A stretch of 64,000 bases of DNA from Holothuria scabra (lineage: Eukaryota; Echinodermata; Holothuroidea; Aspidochirotida; Holothuriidae), in assembly GCA_037179385.1 (NCBI GenBank), contig CM074200.1:31685884-31749883 (forward strand), read 5' to 3'. The notes beneath the pieces were generated by a model. It was not told the DNA's origin, did no database searches, and worked only from the letters and a program-made list of their open reading frames with translations. A program made the translations under genes and the position numbers. Positions 23,981-36,880 of this stretch are shown piece after piece (position 1 is the stretch's first letter; every line of letters starts with the position of its first letter).

Positions 23981-26190
23981 AGTCTCAGCAAGAGTTAATT
24001 GAAATTTCACTCCCACACGAGGGATATGTGATTCACGTAATAACCTAATTTGATAAAATTATTAGTGTTAGGCTACTGCAGAAATAGTGATGCTCAGTCT
24101 GCATAAAGAAACAACAAACATTCCTGACATAACACAATGAACTTGATACAACATAAGAGAAATTACCTCATCGAAACACTTCCTGAAATGAACTTCAACG
24201 ATATCTTATATGTTACTTTTTACACAAACTGCGTCAATCTGGGACAATATCTCAAAAATTCTTCATGTGCAGTCTCCATTTTATCGTGCTTCGGTATTTT
24301 TTGCCATTCAAAACATTTCGCCTACATTCTCAAATCCCTTTAGATTGTAATCGAAATTAATGTAACGTATTAATATCTGCTGTTGAATTCAATGAGAAAC
24401 TGAATATATGTCACAGGAGATACTTTAGAATAGCGTAAGAGTTCGTAACTGTTGACATATTTTCTGTCGCATATGCTGAGGTACTGATTACGGTCAAGAT
24501 TCCTAACCTATTTCTTAAAAGGAGATCATGATACGCAAAGAACACAAAAGCTGTCCATAACACATTAACAGGCAATCAGTGTTTTCTAGTTAATGAGAAC
24601 TTATAACACGTGTTTTGTTTCTGAGATATGACTTTGGGCTTTGTCTTGATTTAGGCACCAGAATGTGTCGAAATTGGAAGGACGGCAAACTGAGTGAGAA
24701 GAAAAATTATAGGAGGACCAAAATTTTAGAGGGCCACAAAAACTAAGCCCGAAGGGCACGCTTTTGTGTGTAGGGGTCCAGGGGAAAACCCCCTTATGCA
24801 TTGAGGTTTTGGCGTGTCTCTGGATAAATAATTATGTCTTAGGAGAAATGTATTATTCATTTATCGGTTAACTTAACCATAAACCAGTGTTTACGCTTAG
24901 CTGTCATGCCATTTACTAATAAAAATGACTTGTCAATTTGACGCACTGGTGTTTTGGGGGAAAAAAGAGGAAAAGGTTTAATATTTTCACACATTCGATG
25001 TGTGTAAAGTTCCACAAAATCGAAATTTCTAATCAGTCAAATTTTCTCATAATGAGTGTATTGACGTAGTGTATAATTTACGAGGAAACAGCGCTGCTTA
25101 CTGACCTTACTTGGAGGACAAGTTGGGAACAGAGCAAGTTTCGTGGGGAATTCTCCCTCTTGCCACAAGTGGTGCCACCACTGCCGCGCGTTGATTCTCG
25201 ACCTTCCTCATATTGCAGATGAATAAAATGCTTTACACATTCTCTTTTCAAACATATTAGGCCTATATTACCGTAAGCATGTAAATAAAAAAATGTCGTC
25301 ATTCGTAAGAATATTCCTTCAACGATATGAAGGCAATATATATCTTTGAGGTATTTCTTTGCAAGACAAGTATTCTTACAAAATGGTAGTCAGTCTCTGT
25401 GGGATTTGTATAGTCCTGTCTGTCCGGAAATATCTCTGTAACCATAGTTCCCTTATTTAAACTGAAAAGTCGTTCAAACAAACAGATACTCTAAACTGGT
25501 TCCACCATTGAACACGATATAAGTGTAACAACTCTGTTGACAAGTTTTGTCGAATGAGACCGAAGGGATTTGCCACAAGGGACCCTCAATTGCATTGATC
25601 GTAAGGACATAAGGACATCACTGTTACCTTGGAATATGCATAACAGGTATTCGAACCTTTACCGTAGCTCTCCAGTTATACTTAAAAATCATATAATTTA
25701 AATTGGTAAGCAGATACGCCAAACGGTACATGCTTCTCCACGTTCAGTCTTCGCAATGCGGTAAATTGATACTCCCATATGACCAGAATTTTTTTGTTTA
25801 GTTTTACTTTTTCCTTCATCTCCGTCAAAATAGCAAAGTTGTCCAAATGGAAGTTTCCTTAAATCATCTTTTACAAAGCTTTTAATGAAGTGAAGTTTAC
25901 AACTTACTCTTTGAGTGACGCCTTGTGGACGTGATAAAATACACTTGGCAGTTGACATTTATAGTATGCCGCTCAGGACTGGAAACTTTTCAACGTTACT
26001 CTTCCAAGAAGTTCTTCCATAAAAATTGGCGATTTACCGCGCTTAGAATTTGTCGCTCAGTCCCAGGAGATTTGCTCAGTCACACACGCCTATTTTGTCT
26101 GGAGCTGCGTTGTTGAATTACCATTGTGCATTGTCCGTTCCGAGAAACATTCCCTATATTGGTTCATTCATTGCGGTGGCTTTTGTTCTG
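23981..26190. other. Stretch without recognised genes
   Basis: No gene recognised. A GC-rich patch on the minus strand (25200 down to 25111) is open in more than one frame and ends at a consensus-like donor GTAAGG (25110-25105), but its upstream acceptor is weak. Confidence 0.35.
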
Positions 26191-26212
26191 TTGTCCATGA
26201 CGTCATGGACAA
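26191..26212. promoter_or_regulatory. Perfect 22-bp palindrome centred on a CRE
   Basis: A perfect 11-base inverted repeat whose centre is TGACGTCA (26198-26205), the full consensus cAMP-response element bound by CREB/ATF factors. The flanking TTGTCCA/TGGACAA arms extend the symmetry. Whether it is regulatory or a chance or mobile palindrome cannot be told; no gene is recognised nearby. Confidence 0.4.
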
Positions 26213-26254
26213 TACCTTAGGCCTGCTTCTCATTTTCGAGAAGTGTTGTAACAA

Positions 26255-26405
26255 TCACGACTCGAGTCACTTCCTCACAAAATGATAGTGACTCGATAGA
26301 ATTCAAGAGTTATTTCCCCTTTGAAATAGTACAGTTACTGGAGTCAATGACTCGACTCGAGTCACTTAAAAGTTTGAAAACTGGTGACTCGAAGTGACTC
26401 GATTA
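26255..26405. repeat. Cluster of TGACTCGA / TCGAGTCA words
   Basis: At least seven TGACTCGA-type words in both orientations (GACTCGAGTCAC near 26259, GTGACTCGA near 26289, GACTCGACTCGAGTCAC near 26350, GTGACTCGAAGTGACTCGA near 26384). The word resembles an AP-1/Maf half site, but its reiteration in ~150 bp is more like a degenerate minisatellite. Confidence 0.6.
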
Positions 26406-26531
26406 CAACTGTGGTTTCGAGAGACAGTTCTTTCATTCAATGTTTCTTAATTTTCGCTGAGTGCTTTGTTCTACAATTGATCTCATTATGTAGAGTTAAT
26501 CATGTAAACGGGAATTAGACTTCTTGGTCTC

Positions 26532-26758
26532 GTTAGTTAGTTAGATGGAGTTTTACGGCCCAGTTTCAAACCTATTGGTTCAAGTCGAGCTGGCCTACGC
26601 CTTTTTCCAGTTGTGGCTCACAGGTTTGTTTTCCCTACTCCATTGCTTATGCGGAGCATCAGTAGGTTCCATTTGTAGTCTTTTGTATGACTCGACGTGG
26701 AAATCGACCTCGGATCTTCCGCGTGAGAGGCGGATGCTCTACCCCTAGACCAAACACG
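26532..26758 (-). repeat. SINE with tRNA-like Pol III head
   Basis: Read on the minus strand, the element starts with a tRNA-like head (26758 down to about 26690). The head holds an A box TGGTCTAGGGGTAGAG and a B box GGTCGATTTCC, both close to the Pol III consensus and properly spaced. The body then runs through ATGGAACCTACTGATGCTCCGC and ends in the GGGCCGTAAAAC block shared with 3033-3225 and 59793-59836. This is the best-preserved head of the family in the window. It encodes no protein, and its mobility would depend on a LINE partner. Confidence 0.75.
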
Positions 26759-26799
26759 ATTTTGAATGGGACAGATACGGTGCATGTATGTCACTTATA

Positions 26800-27165
26800 G
26801 AGGTTTTTATCCAGGCCATATCTGGACCATATATGTCTGCACCAAAATTGCTATAGCCTTATATAACTTTATTTGCGTGTCTGAACAAACATTTCATCAA
26901 GATATGGCTTGATATGACCATCTAAAACTATATTTACCTGTCTGAAAAAAAAAAAAAAAAAAAAAAAAAAAACATTTCATCAAGTTATATCTGGCCTGAT
27001 ATGGCCATATAAAACTTACTAATTTGCATACCTGTAAAGGCATTTCACCAAGTTATATCTGGCTTGATTTGGCCATATAAAACTTAATGTAATGTGTCAA
27101 GATACTTATATAGGGTTTTATATCTGGCTCCATATCGCCATATAAAACTTTACAACAGCCAGATA
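26800..27165. repeat. Degenerate repeat of TATGGCCATATAAAACT units
   Basis: Four or five imperfect units carry TATATCTGGC.TGATATGGCCATATAAAACT and CATTTCA.CAAG, spaced about 75-85 bp apart, with an A28 run at 26945-26972 inside one unit. The core TATGGCCATA is self-complementary, so the array can fold on itself. Confidence 0.6.
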
Positions 27166-27980
27166 TTTTCAGATGGAAGCAAGATTTATATGTCATGTTC
27201 CAATGTGTTCCGGCCCTATGGAAGGTACGCCATACAACCAAAAGTTGCAGATCGTTGTGTTAATTATGTAGCATTACGTAGACGAATGATCATGATCATT
27301 ATCAGCATCACTCAATACAAGGTCATTGATTCTTATCCAAATTCACAGCTGTATATACAGCGAATATGGATCGGATTCCTATCTGACTTTTCAACCAGTG
27401 TGATTGTATGATTTGCATAAGACATATGAAAATGAACTTATTTTTTGTGTAGTCAAACACACAAAAACGGCTTGCATTAAACACACCTCACGCTAGGCGA
27501 ATAAAAGCTGTTTGTGGATGTGACATCACGAAGTGACATAGCATAGATTTATTTTCCGTAGTCCCGAAACACAAATTTTTTACACAGGTTGACAAATTTT
27601 GGGTTTATTACGTACCAGCGGTGGAGGTGATTTTAATAAACATTCACAAATTGAAACAGCACCTACCTTTATGTGGAATACTAATTTCGTCGCGTATGAC
27701 CTTTTATTTGATACGTATGATTTTTCGGAATCAATTTAAGTTAATAACGACTTTCCTCCTTTGTTGGCTAGGGATAATGTTTATTTGGGATGCTAATCGT
27801 TATAAATATCCAGGTCTTTTCGCTGCAAACGATTAACATTGAGTAAGGTTTTAACATCCAATCAGTCTCATTCAAAGTCCCGTAGGGGTAAATTCCGGCA
27901 TTTAAGCCTAGACCGCGCCTGAGCAAAGCGGACTGCCCAAACACATGGAATGCTGTAAAGAAAAGTTCGATGAAACTTAC
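27166..27980. other. Stretch without recognised features
   Basis: No gene or repeat recognised. Confidence 0.35.
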
Positions 27981-28261
27981 ATAGGTAGCCGGTATTTGAT
28001 GAATTTCTTGATTGCGATCCCCCCTTGAAGTTAAAAGGAATTTTGCCGGTAACTGAAGTTTTCCGTAAAGTTTTTTTAGGATAATCTCATGTTTCAATTT
28101 AGTAAAACTATTTTGTAGGATGTGAGGGTACGAACTGATGGTGAACCTCCGCTTAAATAGTTTCTTCGGAACTTCAAGACGTTTAGCCTTCCTTTCGACA
28201 GAGTCATATGACCCCGCTCCCAAATCAATTGTCGTTCTCCGAATTTCCACCTCTTTACATC
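27981..28261 (-). CDS. Candidate internal exon, unrecognised protein
   Basis: A 281-bp segment on the minus strand is open for 93 codons. It is bounded by an acceptor-like TCTATTTTAG (AG at 28263-28262) and a strong consensus donor GTAAGT (27980-27975). The frame enters at codon position 2 and leaves at a codon boundary. The open frame continues past the donor to 27768, making the longest non-repetitive frame in the window. The predicted peptide is basic and helix-prone, with a lysine-rich middle, and matches no family I recognise. The pyrimidine tract is short, and the next exon was not found. It could be a chance frame; a real exon is only moderately likely. Confidence 0.3.
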
Positions 28262-31200
28262 CTAAAATAGACCTAGCTTACGGTACCCAGTTTGGGAAGT
28301 GTTAATTTCCATATGCTCCAGTTTTTTGTTGATCCTAATTTTTGAATCTGTAGGTGGTCATAGAATTTACCAGCGCCGAGGAAAGGGCTGTAGGAGACCA
28401 GCCCCCCTTTCGCCGAACTCTAAAATTTTTTGAATGAAACAGATATTTAAAAGAATGCCAATGTTGCACCAAATTGCATATGAGGGTTTTTAAATATTCA
28501 CAAAATTCTCAAAATCCCTCCCTAGGCCGGCGATCTAACCCCACAGTTGGCCACCCAAAAACAAAACTTCCGGTTATGTGAATGATGATCACTGTCGCAT
28601 GAAATCATATCAATCACCTGTGAAGTCTTAAATATTTAATTCATTAACTTGTTAACCGACATGCGCCGTGTGACATGTTGCGAATGAAGTAATGACGTCA
28701 CACTTATTATGGAATTCGTAGTAGTATAGGATGACACAATTTTTTTAACGGTTGGCAAACATGATAGAATGTATCCACTATAAACCAAACAACGTCAAAT
28801 TATTCAATGATAATTATAAACTAGTAATGTTCTTGAAGGGCCCACTTGACCTTCATATTCCTATTAAAACATAAACAACCGGTCATTCCGACACAATATT
28901 AAACTTTCGTATATGATGTCACCATGTTATCAGATCGAAGTAGCTCAAATAGAATGACACGTAAAAGTTAAAACTTTTTCAAGTACTTTTCCGCATGACT
29001 CTTCTCTCTACAATTTTTTTTGCACCAATTTATCGTACAGGAAGCGATTTGTCAACGTATACTTAGATATTAACTTCAATTTCAATGTTCTGCACGGGTG
29101 AAGCGATTTTATGTGCTCCTTACGTCATGGGGCCATGTGAAAGAGTTCTTGTACATTTTTTCTAATTGCACTTTACGATAAAGTAAACCTAAATGTTACT
29201 GCTTGTTGAATTCAACAGTTCAATATCATACGAATCTTGTAACGGGGCGTGCAGGAAAAACGTTATTTCCTATAAACGAAATAATGTTTCGAAAAAGTGA
29301 AATGGTAATGCTCTTAAACTCCGTGGTATCATTGTTCATTGGTAGTCTGATTATTGATTCGAATATTAAAGTGAGGTATTCTAACCAGCTGATATAAAAG
29401 ACATGTTGAAAAGTCACAAATCTTATAAAATGAGAACAGTCATACTGACATCACCTAATATAAATCAGCGGAAAGAACTGATTCTTGGAATATAACATAA
29501 ATGAAACTTATTCGAATAAGTCACAGGTTTTTACACGATTGAACGGTGACTAGCCGATCAAGTTTACCCATGAGTAATCTTGCTCAGAGTAAAATATTGC
29601 TGAGGACGGTCAAAATGCAATTTTCTTCATCAACAGTGATGAAGAGACACATGTGCACATAAAAAGTTTAATCGTGCACCCTTTGCAGTGCCTTCACATT
29701 AACTGTGGTAATTTCCGAGCGTAGGTCGATGTGGTCCCCTATCTTTTCGTTCTAGGTGCTATCTGGAATGGGTCTTGTACAGTTACTGTCATTTACTTAA
29801 TCGAGTGATATGAACTACAAGATGGATATCGGAACAGTCTGGCTAAGAATAATTGAATCGTGCTGTGAACTAAAAACATCAATTTATGACGATTTTCACC
29901 ATTAGGCAGGAAATCGACCAGCGAAAATTGTACTATTTTTAATCTTTCTCTTTGAATGCGATGTTTATTTAAGAAGAGGAAGCGAGGCTCGAAAGTTTAA
30001 GGCGATGGCAAAATGACGAACTGGGCGACTCAGCGTGCAAAAGGTCTTTGTATTTTCGTGTATACTGTTAGCCGAATTTGATGGAAGTTCACAAAGCGAT
30101 GCGTGCATTACGTATCAATCAATCTGTTGCAAGGGGATACCTAACACTTCCAACTCATCTCTTCAATATGCATGTGTGATGTTTTTTTTTTCAAATGATA
30201 GTTAAAGCGAGGAAGAACTTGCTTTGGTTACAAAGGATTCATGTTTTTACAAATGGCAGAAAATCATCACATGAAGTTAACGTGCAGATCACCGCTATAG
30301 TTTTTAAAACTGTAAGCCACTCCTTCCTACAGCAGCGTAATTGTCAGATTGTCGTGATCTCCTTTCAAATATTACTTTAAGATTATAAATTTGTCAATAA
30401 TATACCTATTGCGGTTATGAAAGTGACAATTATATCACTGTACAGCAAAGTTTGCTGTTTTGTGTTTTTGCCTTTGACTTAACAAACAGAGATTTAACTG
30501 TTTAACATGTGACTGTGCGATATTATAACATGGTAACGTGATCCGTCCATAGTTTAATGATTAGTTCTTTTCTTTCTCAAATTATGCTATTGGTTTGTTC
30601 ATTCTGTTACATCTTTTAAACAGTAATCCACATCTATGTTACTCCACTTAACATGCTAGGCATTTTAACGAGTAACGTTATCATATCCCTTCTTTCGTTG
30701 AAGTCATAACTTTACAACATGTCTAACACTTGAACAAATAAATTAATTTGATATTTACGTTTAGAGGGAATAATCTGGGGATATTGTGGACCTCAGATTT
30801 GTGATCGGATACCATCGTATTGAGAAAAGAGAAAGACTTTTTTTTTATTTATTTCGTACCTGTAAAAATATTTCAAGAAAGTGCAACAAACACGGGTCTA
30901 TAAGTTTGCGTTTTTAACCTAAAAACTGGGAGATGTTTTTACAGGTTAATATAGCATTGAAGATATGAATATACTAACAAGATACTCTCTATCCGGTTTT
31001 AGCCCCTTAAATATGGTTCACTTCCACAATATGTGTCCCGCAGCCTAGGCAAAGTCAGTTTTTTAATACGCTGAATGCGTGTGTGTGTTTGGGTTGTTGG
31101 GGGGGGGGGGGGGGCTTGGGGTTGAGGGTGTTTCTTACAGGAATCCCTTCAATATAGTTGTATTTTGCTTTGTGTGAATAACACCTACAATTGGCGGCTA

Positions 31201-34200
31201 TTAAACTAACAGATTATCACTTTCACCACTTACTTTCGAGTTGGTACTTATATACAACCCTTTCTGTATTTGAAACGGTGAAATCGTAGGTAACAAAACT
31301 GGTACAAAATTAGAACAGCCGTCGATGTTTCATTTAGTGACGCCTCAAAAGTAACACCCACAGAATAGCAATTGTAGTTTACTGGAGTATGGTAGATACG
31401 TCACGGAAAGACCATTAATGCAATGAGTAATATAATTGGACCGTTCTGTATCCTAAAGGGTTTAAAAGTTTAAAGTAATTCTTATGGAAGCTCTTGGGAT
31501 TCTGATGATTCCCTCCTCGATTTGCGGCAATTGTTGGCAGGTAAATCCTAACGAAGTTAAGCACGTTAGCACTGTGGCTTAAACGATTAGCAATATAATT
31601 TTACTATAGAAGTAGACACTTAAAGTAACAAAATGTGACGTGTTTTACTGCAATTAGGAAAAAGGAAAACAAAACCCCGCAAACAGTTTCTGCCGAGTTA
31701 AGAATTGTTTCACATGAGCCTAGGAATTCAACATTAATTAGTCTTGTCAGTTGTAATATTGATGGGAGTAAAGGATTTCACAGAGAGTATAGGATCTTGA
31801 ACGACGCAATGAAGATACAAACTAGTTTCGCCAAGACAATGAGCGCATTTTAAATCCCATGGGGCATTTTATATTGTACCAGCAGGACATAAGATGTTTC
31901 AACGCCTATTCGGTTGTTGCACAGTGACAGGAACTCATTCTATTTCCCCGAACTTCATTTAATGCAAACTCTTGCTTTTAAATATCAAACCGAGTTTCTT
32001 CCCCTGAAAAAGATAAAACCCTGAAGATACCCTACCCCTCTCAGTACCTTGGTTTGCTATAGGCTTGGTTTACACGATGGACACAAATTCCAGACAGGGC
32101 CTATATCGGAACCAAAATTTGTATTTCAAGGAGGCAGACATAAAAGGGTAGAGCATAACATGTGGGGAAAGAGTTTGCAAAGTCTTTGTTTGGTCTGTTG
32201 CACTAAAAACTAAAACTGTAGTCACGACTACTAGACTGTTAATCGATTATGACTGTCAAGTGTCTACTCCGCGGGGGAGAAGACGATAGTAAACAAGTCA
32301 ACGTCCGCTGTACGGGCTAGTATACAAAAGACAAGGACGATAACATTACAATATAGATAGTCCCGAAAGAAGATACTTGACGCACGTGAGAACAATAACT
32401 CCCACAGACTATATACTTACCTCATATAACAGCTTGAAGGTGTTCGAGATTTAGACTTACTTTTTATTTCTTCAAAGTTCCACGCACTTGTCGAAAAAAA
32501 AGTGCCAACATGTCGATGTTGCACAACATAAGCTGTTAAGACCTAGAACTTTCTTAAAGAAAGTTACAAGCTTAATCTTTATTTAGACACAACCAAGTGT
32601 GGCCATCCGTTTCAGGTATTGGGAGGATTTTCATGAACGATTGGCGGGTAACCAGGAACTCTAATATGGGGGGGGGGGGGGAAGAAACTCTGATATGTGG
32701 GGAGATCGCCGGCGAAGATTTATGTTTAAAGTAAGTAGTGACACCATGTGATGCAAGCATTTTGCAAGAAATTTATTTTCATATAGTGAAATCCAGGTGG
32801 CAGATTCACTAAGAGGTCATGTTACGGTACACGACAAGATGGCAGCTTCATGCCGTAAGGGATCCGGCAACCCGAAGTTGAGTCAGAAGTTCTGAAATAA
32901 TTTTCGCGAGGAAAAAAGTTAGGACGCTCAACGCGTGGAAAAATTTGGTTCTTTTCTCAAGAAATACTAAAAATATTTGGCTCATGTTAAGGAAATGTAG
33001 GAAGGTTCCCTCCCTGTTCTCATATCCGACAATAACAATTTTCCTACCTAACTTTTTCCCTCCCAAGACTGTCTTGAACTCTTCCCTATGCAGATACACA
33101 CCCTATTACACTGTTCCTAACAAGGAACATGTCCCGGATCCCCGCGTGAATGCCACCCACGAGAGCATCTCTTGCTTGCTGCTGAGTGTGTAATCGTTAT
33201 CGAATTTTGGCTTAGAGGTAATTCAGTAAAACCTGTAAAAGTGTATCTTCACATTTATAACTTCAAAGTTTACACTTAAAAAAATACAATATCTACGAAT
33301 ACAGAACTTTTAGATTGACGTCATCACCTTACTCGTTCTTCACGTGTTCCATGTATGCACCTGATGCACATTAGATGTACCCCACGGAGAGGAATCGGTT
33401 TGTTCACTCCACCTCCAAGGCTTCACAAACCACGTTCCGCCAAAACAAAGAGGCCTGCTTCCGATTTTAGACGCAAACTTCATTCCCATAATATGACTTA
33501 TTTATGTCCTGCCTCATTTTTTGTGCTATTGTTTTGAGCGAGTGTGTGTATTCTGGTTGTTGTAAACTGAAGGAATAGATTGAAACCTGATCGGATCACT
33601 ACTGCGTTGCATATTCAACTGTCCAGTGGGTACTACCGGGAAGTGTGCTTTACGATGTCATATCAACTCCGTGGGTGGAATGGGCTACTGCATGATTTTA
33701 AACGGGATCAGATGTTGCCTTGTTGTGAATATTCACAAACAGTCATCCATTGTGGAGGCCACATATTTCTATGAATATCCAAAAAAATTGTTTGGTGTTC
33801 ACTTTGGCAGATTTGGTGGAGATATGACTGAAAAAGGAATATGCCCCATGCTATGCATCAATGTGACAATTGCAGGCCGGCTGTTGTCATTGTTCCAGCC
33901 GATGTTGCGTTTTTCATTTGACGCTGTAAGTTGAAAGTTGACTTGCCTCCATGTACAGGCTGCACAAGTACATCATGGAGCTGTCAGAGGCACCGTCCAA
34001 AGCGTTCGTTTTGCAATGATGGGAAAAATCATTTTGTCCTTTTTTGAGGATATGATCAAAGTTTTAACCAACTACGTCAGGAACGGCTCCAGAGTATTGT
34101 GATAGGGGAGGGGGAGGGCAAAGCATTCGTTGTGAGCTCGTTTTCTTCTGTTTACCCAGCTTTTTTTTTTTTTTTTTACTTTTTTCAAGTTTCAACTTTT

Positions 34201-36815
34201 CTTGCAAATATACGGGTGTCCACCACCTGCCTCCTCTTATGTTGCTCCTGATCTATTTAAAAGAAATATTAAATTATCTTTACTCTTAAGAACTGATCTG
34301 AAACAGATCAGACATTCCTTGACATCCAAAGAATGTAAGCCGCAAGCACCATGGAGGGGGATGGGAAAGGGAGTCAGGATCAACAAGAATTCTACGACGT
34401 ATATGGGTCAGATCTCAAGAGATAAAATACTATTCTCTGCATACATCCACGTAAATGCCCATATGTAACGCAAAAAATATTCGTAGCTGTTGGATTGGCC
34501 CGAATTATTGTTTCAGTGTTCTTACGATTTTTCTATTTCTGTAAACAGTTATTTTAAGTACATATTATTGAAGTAATATTCTATAGACAGAAAATGTCGT
34601 GTTATATTAAATTCAACAACATATTAGATTATTTCATTGAAGCAACTTTTATTTCCAAAAAGAACTCATGGTCATTATGAAATGAAATGACAGTTTTTTT
34701 GTAGATAATACGCACCAAAACAGATAGAATGGATATTTCATAAAAGTATGGGATATACTCAAAGGTCGAACGTAGCAACGAAAAGGTTTACACAGTAAAA
34801 GATTTCTCACTATTTTTAAGATGAATTTTATCCAAATTCTGTTAATATTACCTGATTAAGCCTCATTCCCAGAGTGCAATTAAAACTTTAGATTGGGTCG
34901 AGACAACTACTTGCGTTGTGTCCGGATATTTTTTTATTCACAATAGCTGCGATTAGTGAGTCTTTGATTATAAGTCGGCGCCGCGTTTGAAAAATTGAAA
35001 GGATTTTGGATTGCATCCTCATTATTGAATCGTTTTGGTTATATATACGAAACCCCACGGAGCACGAGTTCTTGCCGAAGGCGACTTACCGTTAATATAA
35101 GGATAAATGAGATTAATTTAGACTAATGCACTGTAAACGATGCAAGTTGCCTGTAGGCAGAACCATTGATGAATTCACCAACATTCTGTTAACATTTTCC
35201 CAAGAAATTTTGAGAGATCTGTCGACTTTAATTTTCTTTTTTTGATAAACTATCCTTCAAGGACTCCTAAGTTTCTTCGAGGCAAAAAGAAAAAGTACTC
35301 TTGTGGGGGAGCTCATCATTTCATACTTTTTGGCTGTGTATAATTAGAAAATCTGAGGCTCCAAATTTTTTAAGGAATCATGCCCACGTAGATTTTGCCT
35401 TAAAATTCCAATTATATGTGAAATGAAATGTGACGAAAATTTCGTACTACTGAACATTGACGCCCCTTTTAGCCAAAATTATTTTGTCTCACTCCTTTCG
35501 TTGTGAAATAAAAGTTAACAGAACATTACATAATGCCTATATTTCATGGTGTTCATGAAAAAAGTACCATTAATTCACATTTTTTGACGAGCCTGTATTT
35601 ATAACAGCTAAAAGAAAATTTCAACATGTTACTTATAACGAAAAACCTCATTGAACATCTTCAAAGTCAATTTTCAGATTCACAAGTGCCATATTTTTAA
35701 GTCAGGTTATTAACCTATTAGGTCATGTGTGTTTTACCTGCATATCTCATGCCTTTTTAGCAGAAACAGCCGTTTTTTCACATTCCCATGCATTTGTCTT
35801 TCCTGTCCAAGAACTTCCAGCACTCTGTCTTGTCAGTTCAGGTGCTCACCCCTACAAATGTGCAGGTTCTGCGATGGAAGGGGTTGGGCAACTGCCTCTG
35901 TAGTTTCCAAATCATAAATGCACCACATGTCAGCTGGTGGTGCTCTAAAAAGAAGTGTTTAAGACTAACCACTTGGGAATTCTGCTCAGGCCATGTTTGA
36001 TCCAACCTGTTCAACGTCCTTTACAGAATGGTTTTCTGCTACAACTCACATTTAAAAGAATAATCAAGAGCCAAATTTAGATGGAATGGACTTCATGGAA
36101 ACAAGCAGGCGTGATGTCATGGATTCACGTCGTTGGCCAATGTTGTGGTTTTCTTTATAATTAACGACCAATGTTATGCAACAAAAATCTGATATATTGA
36201 TGCCATAGGTGCATCTTGAACATTACGGGTTTAAAACCTTTGTGTCAAGAAAACATCTCTGAATCAATCCAAGGTCAAAGTAATAGGATGCAAAATAAAG
36301 AAAAACAAATAATTAGACGACAATGTAAATCCATGCCATCACACCTGTTTGCTTCAAGTTCACTTTTTGCAGAAAATTTGTCAACACCAATTGCTAATAT
36401 CTCGAGACCCGCCCATGGAAAATGAAAGTTTTACTAGAGTGCTAAGATTGTGTTCCTCTTTAACATTCCCCTCAAACAAAAATGTGACTCTGGACAACCT
36501 CTTTAAAGTAGACCGGAAGTATCTGAGCAAATTGAGCCTTGCCTAAATACTTCAATAAATATTTCTTTTAATGTTTCTGCAGTGTCAGGTGTCTGCAAAA
36601 CAATTTAAAATATATGCTAATCTGTCTGTCTGTACACAGTTATAATCATGAATCTGTCTAATCGTACGTACAAGTCTACGTTTAAGACAAGTATAACGCG
36701 TACTTTTAAATCGCATTAAAATTTCTAGAACTGCCCACAAGGATCGAAATAAACCATTTGACAACCATAAGCCTTGCGTGAGGTCCTAGGGGAGGAGAGC
36801 TGCTGCCGTTGGAAC
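28262..36815. other. Long stretch without recognised genes
   Basis: No gene recognised over 8.5 kb. At 28370-28560 there is a fragment resembling the interior of the hAT-like elements (GTTGCACCAAATTGCATATGAGG; compare GGCACCAGATTGCATATAAGG at 58481-58501). It also has G16 (31099-31114), G14 (32668-32681), T17 (34161-34177) and an 8-bp hairpin CTGATCTG/CAGATCAG (34293-34311). Open frames at 32848-33193, 33580-33934 and 35729-36000 show no recognisable domain. Confidence 0.4.
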
Positions 36816-36880
36816 GGTGAGCCATATGCCTGGGACGGTAAGCCGTAGACCTGGAACCGTGAGTCATAGGCCCATGGAAC
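36816..36880. repeat. Three-unit tandem repeat, ~21-24 bp
   Basis: Three diverged units of the form CGGTGAGCCATATGCCTGGGA run head to tail (GTGAGCCATATGCCTGG, GTAAGCCGTAGACCTGG, GTGAGTCATAGGCCCATGG). Confidence 0.6.

Noticed and set aside
32848..33193. Overlapping ORFs on opposite strands
   Set aside because: Both are under 85 codons, complementary to each other, start at alternative codons and lack any recognisable motif.
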